From: Rhineura floridana | Taxonomy: Eukaryota > Chordata > Lepidosauria > Squamata > Rhineuridae | Assembly: GCF_030035675.1 (NCBI RefSeq) | Contig: NC_084482.1 | Span: 78,219,120-78,283,119 of the forward strand | Length of the DNA stretch: 64,000 bases | Direction: 5' to 3' | Shown here: one piece after another, positions 62,479 through 64,000 of the stretch | Layout of the letters: every line of letters starts with the position of its first letter | How positions within the stretch are numbered: position 1 is the stretch's first letter | Position numbers and translations under genes: made by a program | The notes under the pieces: generated by a model | The model's database searches: none | Seen by the model: the letters and a program-made list of their open reading frames with translations, nothing else | Told to the model about the DNA's origin: nothing

Positions 62479-64000
62479 GTGCCAAGTTAAGAATTCCTTT
62501 ACATTGCCTCTGACCTTCTTGACGTCGCTTGGGTGCCAAGTGATGATGGGGGTTCCTGTTGAGGTGGTGAACTTTTTTCCAGTGTTGTTGACCTGGAAAC
62601 ACCCACCCTTGGTTTTCACTGAGTGAGCCCAGGTCCAAAATAAACACAGAGATGTAATGGTCTTCTTGAAGTCAGTGGAAGGTTTGGGGAAGTGATTACA
62701 GGAAGAGGAAGGTAGATGAAAATTAGAAGAAAATAAGTGTATCATTGTGAATTGGGAAGGGGGCTTCTGCACTCATTAAGGACATGTTTCCTCTGTCACC
62801 TTCTTTATCAAGGAAGGATTAATAAGTTTGGGACTTGCCTAGTCATTTCCTTCAAGCCAAAATGCCAAAAAGAAACAATTCCAGCCTTCAGTTTAGTTTC
62901 TCCATCTGGACAAATACACCTCTATGTAATAGAATGCCCTGCATAAAAAGAGTTTCTTGGTTTTGCTCCATTCCAGTAAGGTTAATGGAAAATCTCACAA
63001 AGAGCTGTATTCCTTCTGGGATACAGTCTGTGTTTCTTGTACACTGGCTTCCTTTCTCTCCCTTTGCTAACAGAGATTTTTTTTTAAAAAATCAGAAAGA
63101 CAAAAATCAGCGTTCTTTGAAAATGCTATAAGCTTCAGTTCCATTGTTTCAGAGCTTTCTATATTTTTTAATTTTGACGGGGATCAATTTTATGAGGACC
63201 TCTGCAACATTAAAATATAGTGTTCATTGAAGGAAACAATCCATTCACATTAAGCTAGCACCATCCTCCTAAGGGACCATTAATCTCATTTTTGAAACCT
63301 CAGTCGTGGTCTAAGCAATGCCATGTAATTGCAATATCATATTTGTTATTAATGCTCTGGTGCACACTGTCTCTGTCCAATACTTAAACAAATAAAGTGA
63401 TCAATATTAATTGTGGATTTGTACACAGTAAAAGCTCACTTTAGCCAAGATTTTTTTTTTATCAGTAACAAGAGATTCTTTCCAAAGATGATTTAGTTCT
63501 AATGAACTTAGCCTGCTCGGGATGTTCTGCAAACCCCACAAGAACTGCACAGAGTCATCTACCCTGTGCAGGTCTTTCCTTTCTACACCCACTCCCCTTT
63601 CAAAAATGGGCATTTGAGCTTATCATAGGACCCCACATATAAACATGAAGTGAGTAAAGAAACCATTCATATCACCAAGAGCATCAGGGAGTCACTTCTT
63701 AGGTCCCTCCTCAGTTCAAATGCTCACCATGGTCAAAGGGAATACAGAAGGAAAAAACATTCTGTTGCCATGTTTGGAACTGCTTCAGGCTACAAGTTAC
63801 AAATCTGAGTAGCTAGAATGTTTGGGTGTGACCCAGGTTGTGCTATTGATTTTGATGGGTGCCCTGAAGTGAGTAACTCTGCAGCCTGCAATATGAGCAC
63901 TGAACTAACTGATTTAAAAACAAACACCCCAGCTTCACTGATTTATGGACTAAACTGGTAATCTGTGTCACTCTCAGATACCATCTGCCACTTTTATAGA

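Larger units (their letters stand above)
59844..64000 (+). other. Intron 6 (incomplete at window edge)
   Basis: Starts GTAGGT. Repeats inside are listed separately. No exon 7 (expected to begin GDYV) was found, and the stretch 62480-64000 shows nothing I can classify. Confidence 0.6.

Noticed and set aside
62480-64000. Search for exon 7 (GDYV and first membrane segment)
   Set aside because: No matching frame with flanking splice sites was found; the exon is presumed to lie beyond the window.

Overview
The window looks like nuclear DNA of a squamate reptile, probably a lizard. The diagnosis rests on its repeats: Bov-B (RTE) LINE pieces, a Sauria-type SINE that shares the Bov-B 3' end, CR1 and L2-clade LINEs, tRNA-derived SINEs, and many short inverted-repeat DNA elements. 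Coding sequence is very sparse and split by introns. There are no operons, CRISPR arrays or other prokaryotic features.

One host gene is visible. It is the 5' half of a GABA-A receptor gamma-subunit gene on the + strand. Exon 1 (coding from 20030) lies in a CpG-rich promoter island at about 19.08-20.42 kb. Intron 1 is 27.1 kb. Exons 2 to 6 follow at 47223-47371, 49981-50048, 54872-55092, 57326-57408 and 59706-59843. Together they encode about 256 residues: signal peptide and nearly all of the extracellular ligand-binding domain, including the Cys loop and three N-glycosylation sites. The transmembrane exons are not in the window, so the gene runs off the right edge. The protein is clearly gamma-2-like. 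At many positions where human and chicken gamma-2 are near-identical it differs, often carrying residues seen in gamma-1 or gamma-3. I therefore favour gamma-4 (GABRG4) over GABRG2, from remembered family sequences only.

Layout: 1-5.3 kb is intergenic with little recognisable content. 5.5-9.5 kb holds a minus-strand L2 LINE, split by a foldback element, followed by a CR1 LINE. 9.5-19 kb is intergenic with small DNA elements and a three-copy tandem repeat. 19.1-20.4 kb is the promoter and exon 1. Intron 1 (20.1-47.2 kb) is a repeat sink. It holds a young L2 copy with one in-frame stop, a Sauria SINE with an abutting foldback element, nested inverted-repeat elements, a 17-copy 128-bp minisatellite with a five-unit higher-order repeat, and a 519-bp direct duplication with no difference seen between copies. 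Introns 2 to 6 carry a 5'-half Bov-B copy with an endonuclease-like ORF, more L2 tails, a Bov-B 3' fragment and a long foldback element with target-site duplications.

I found no evidence of a new multi-gene system. The observations most worth following are the paralogue identity of the receptor, the minisatellite, the 519-bp duplication and the foldback or nested DNA elements. No alignment or database search could be run. Repeat family names come from recognition of motifs and tails.
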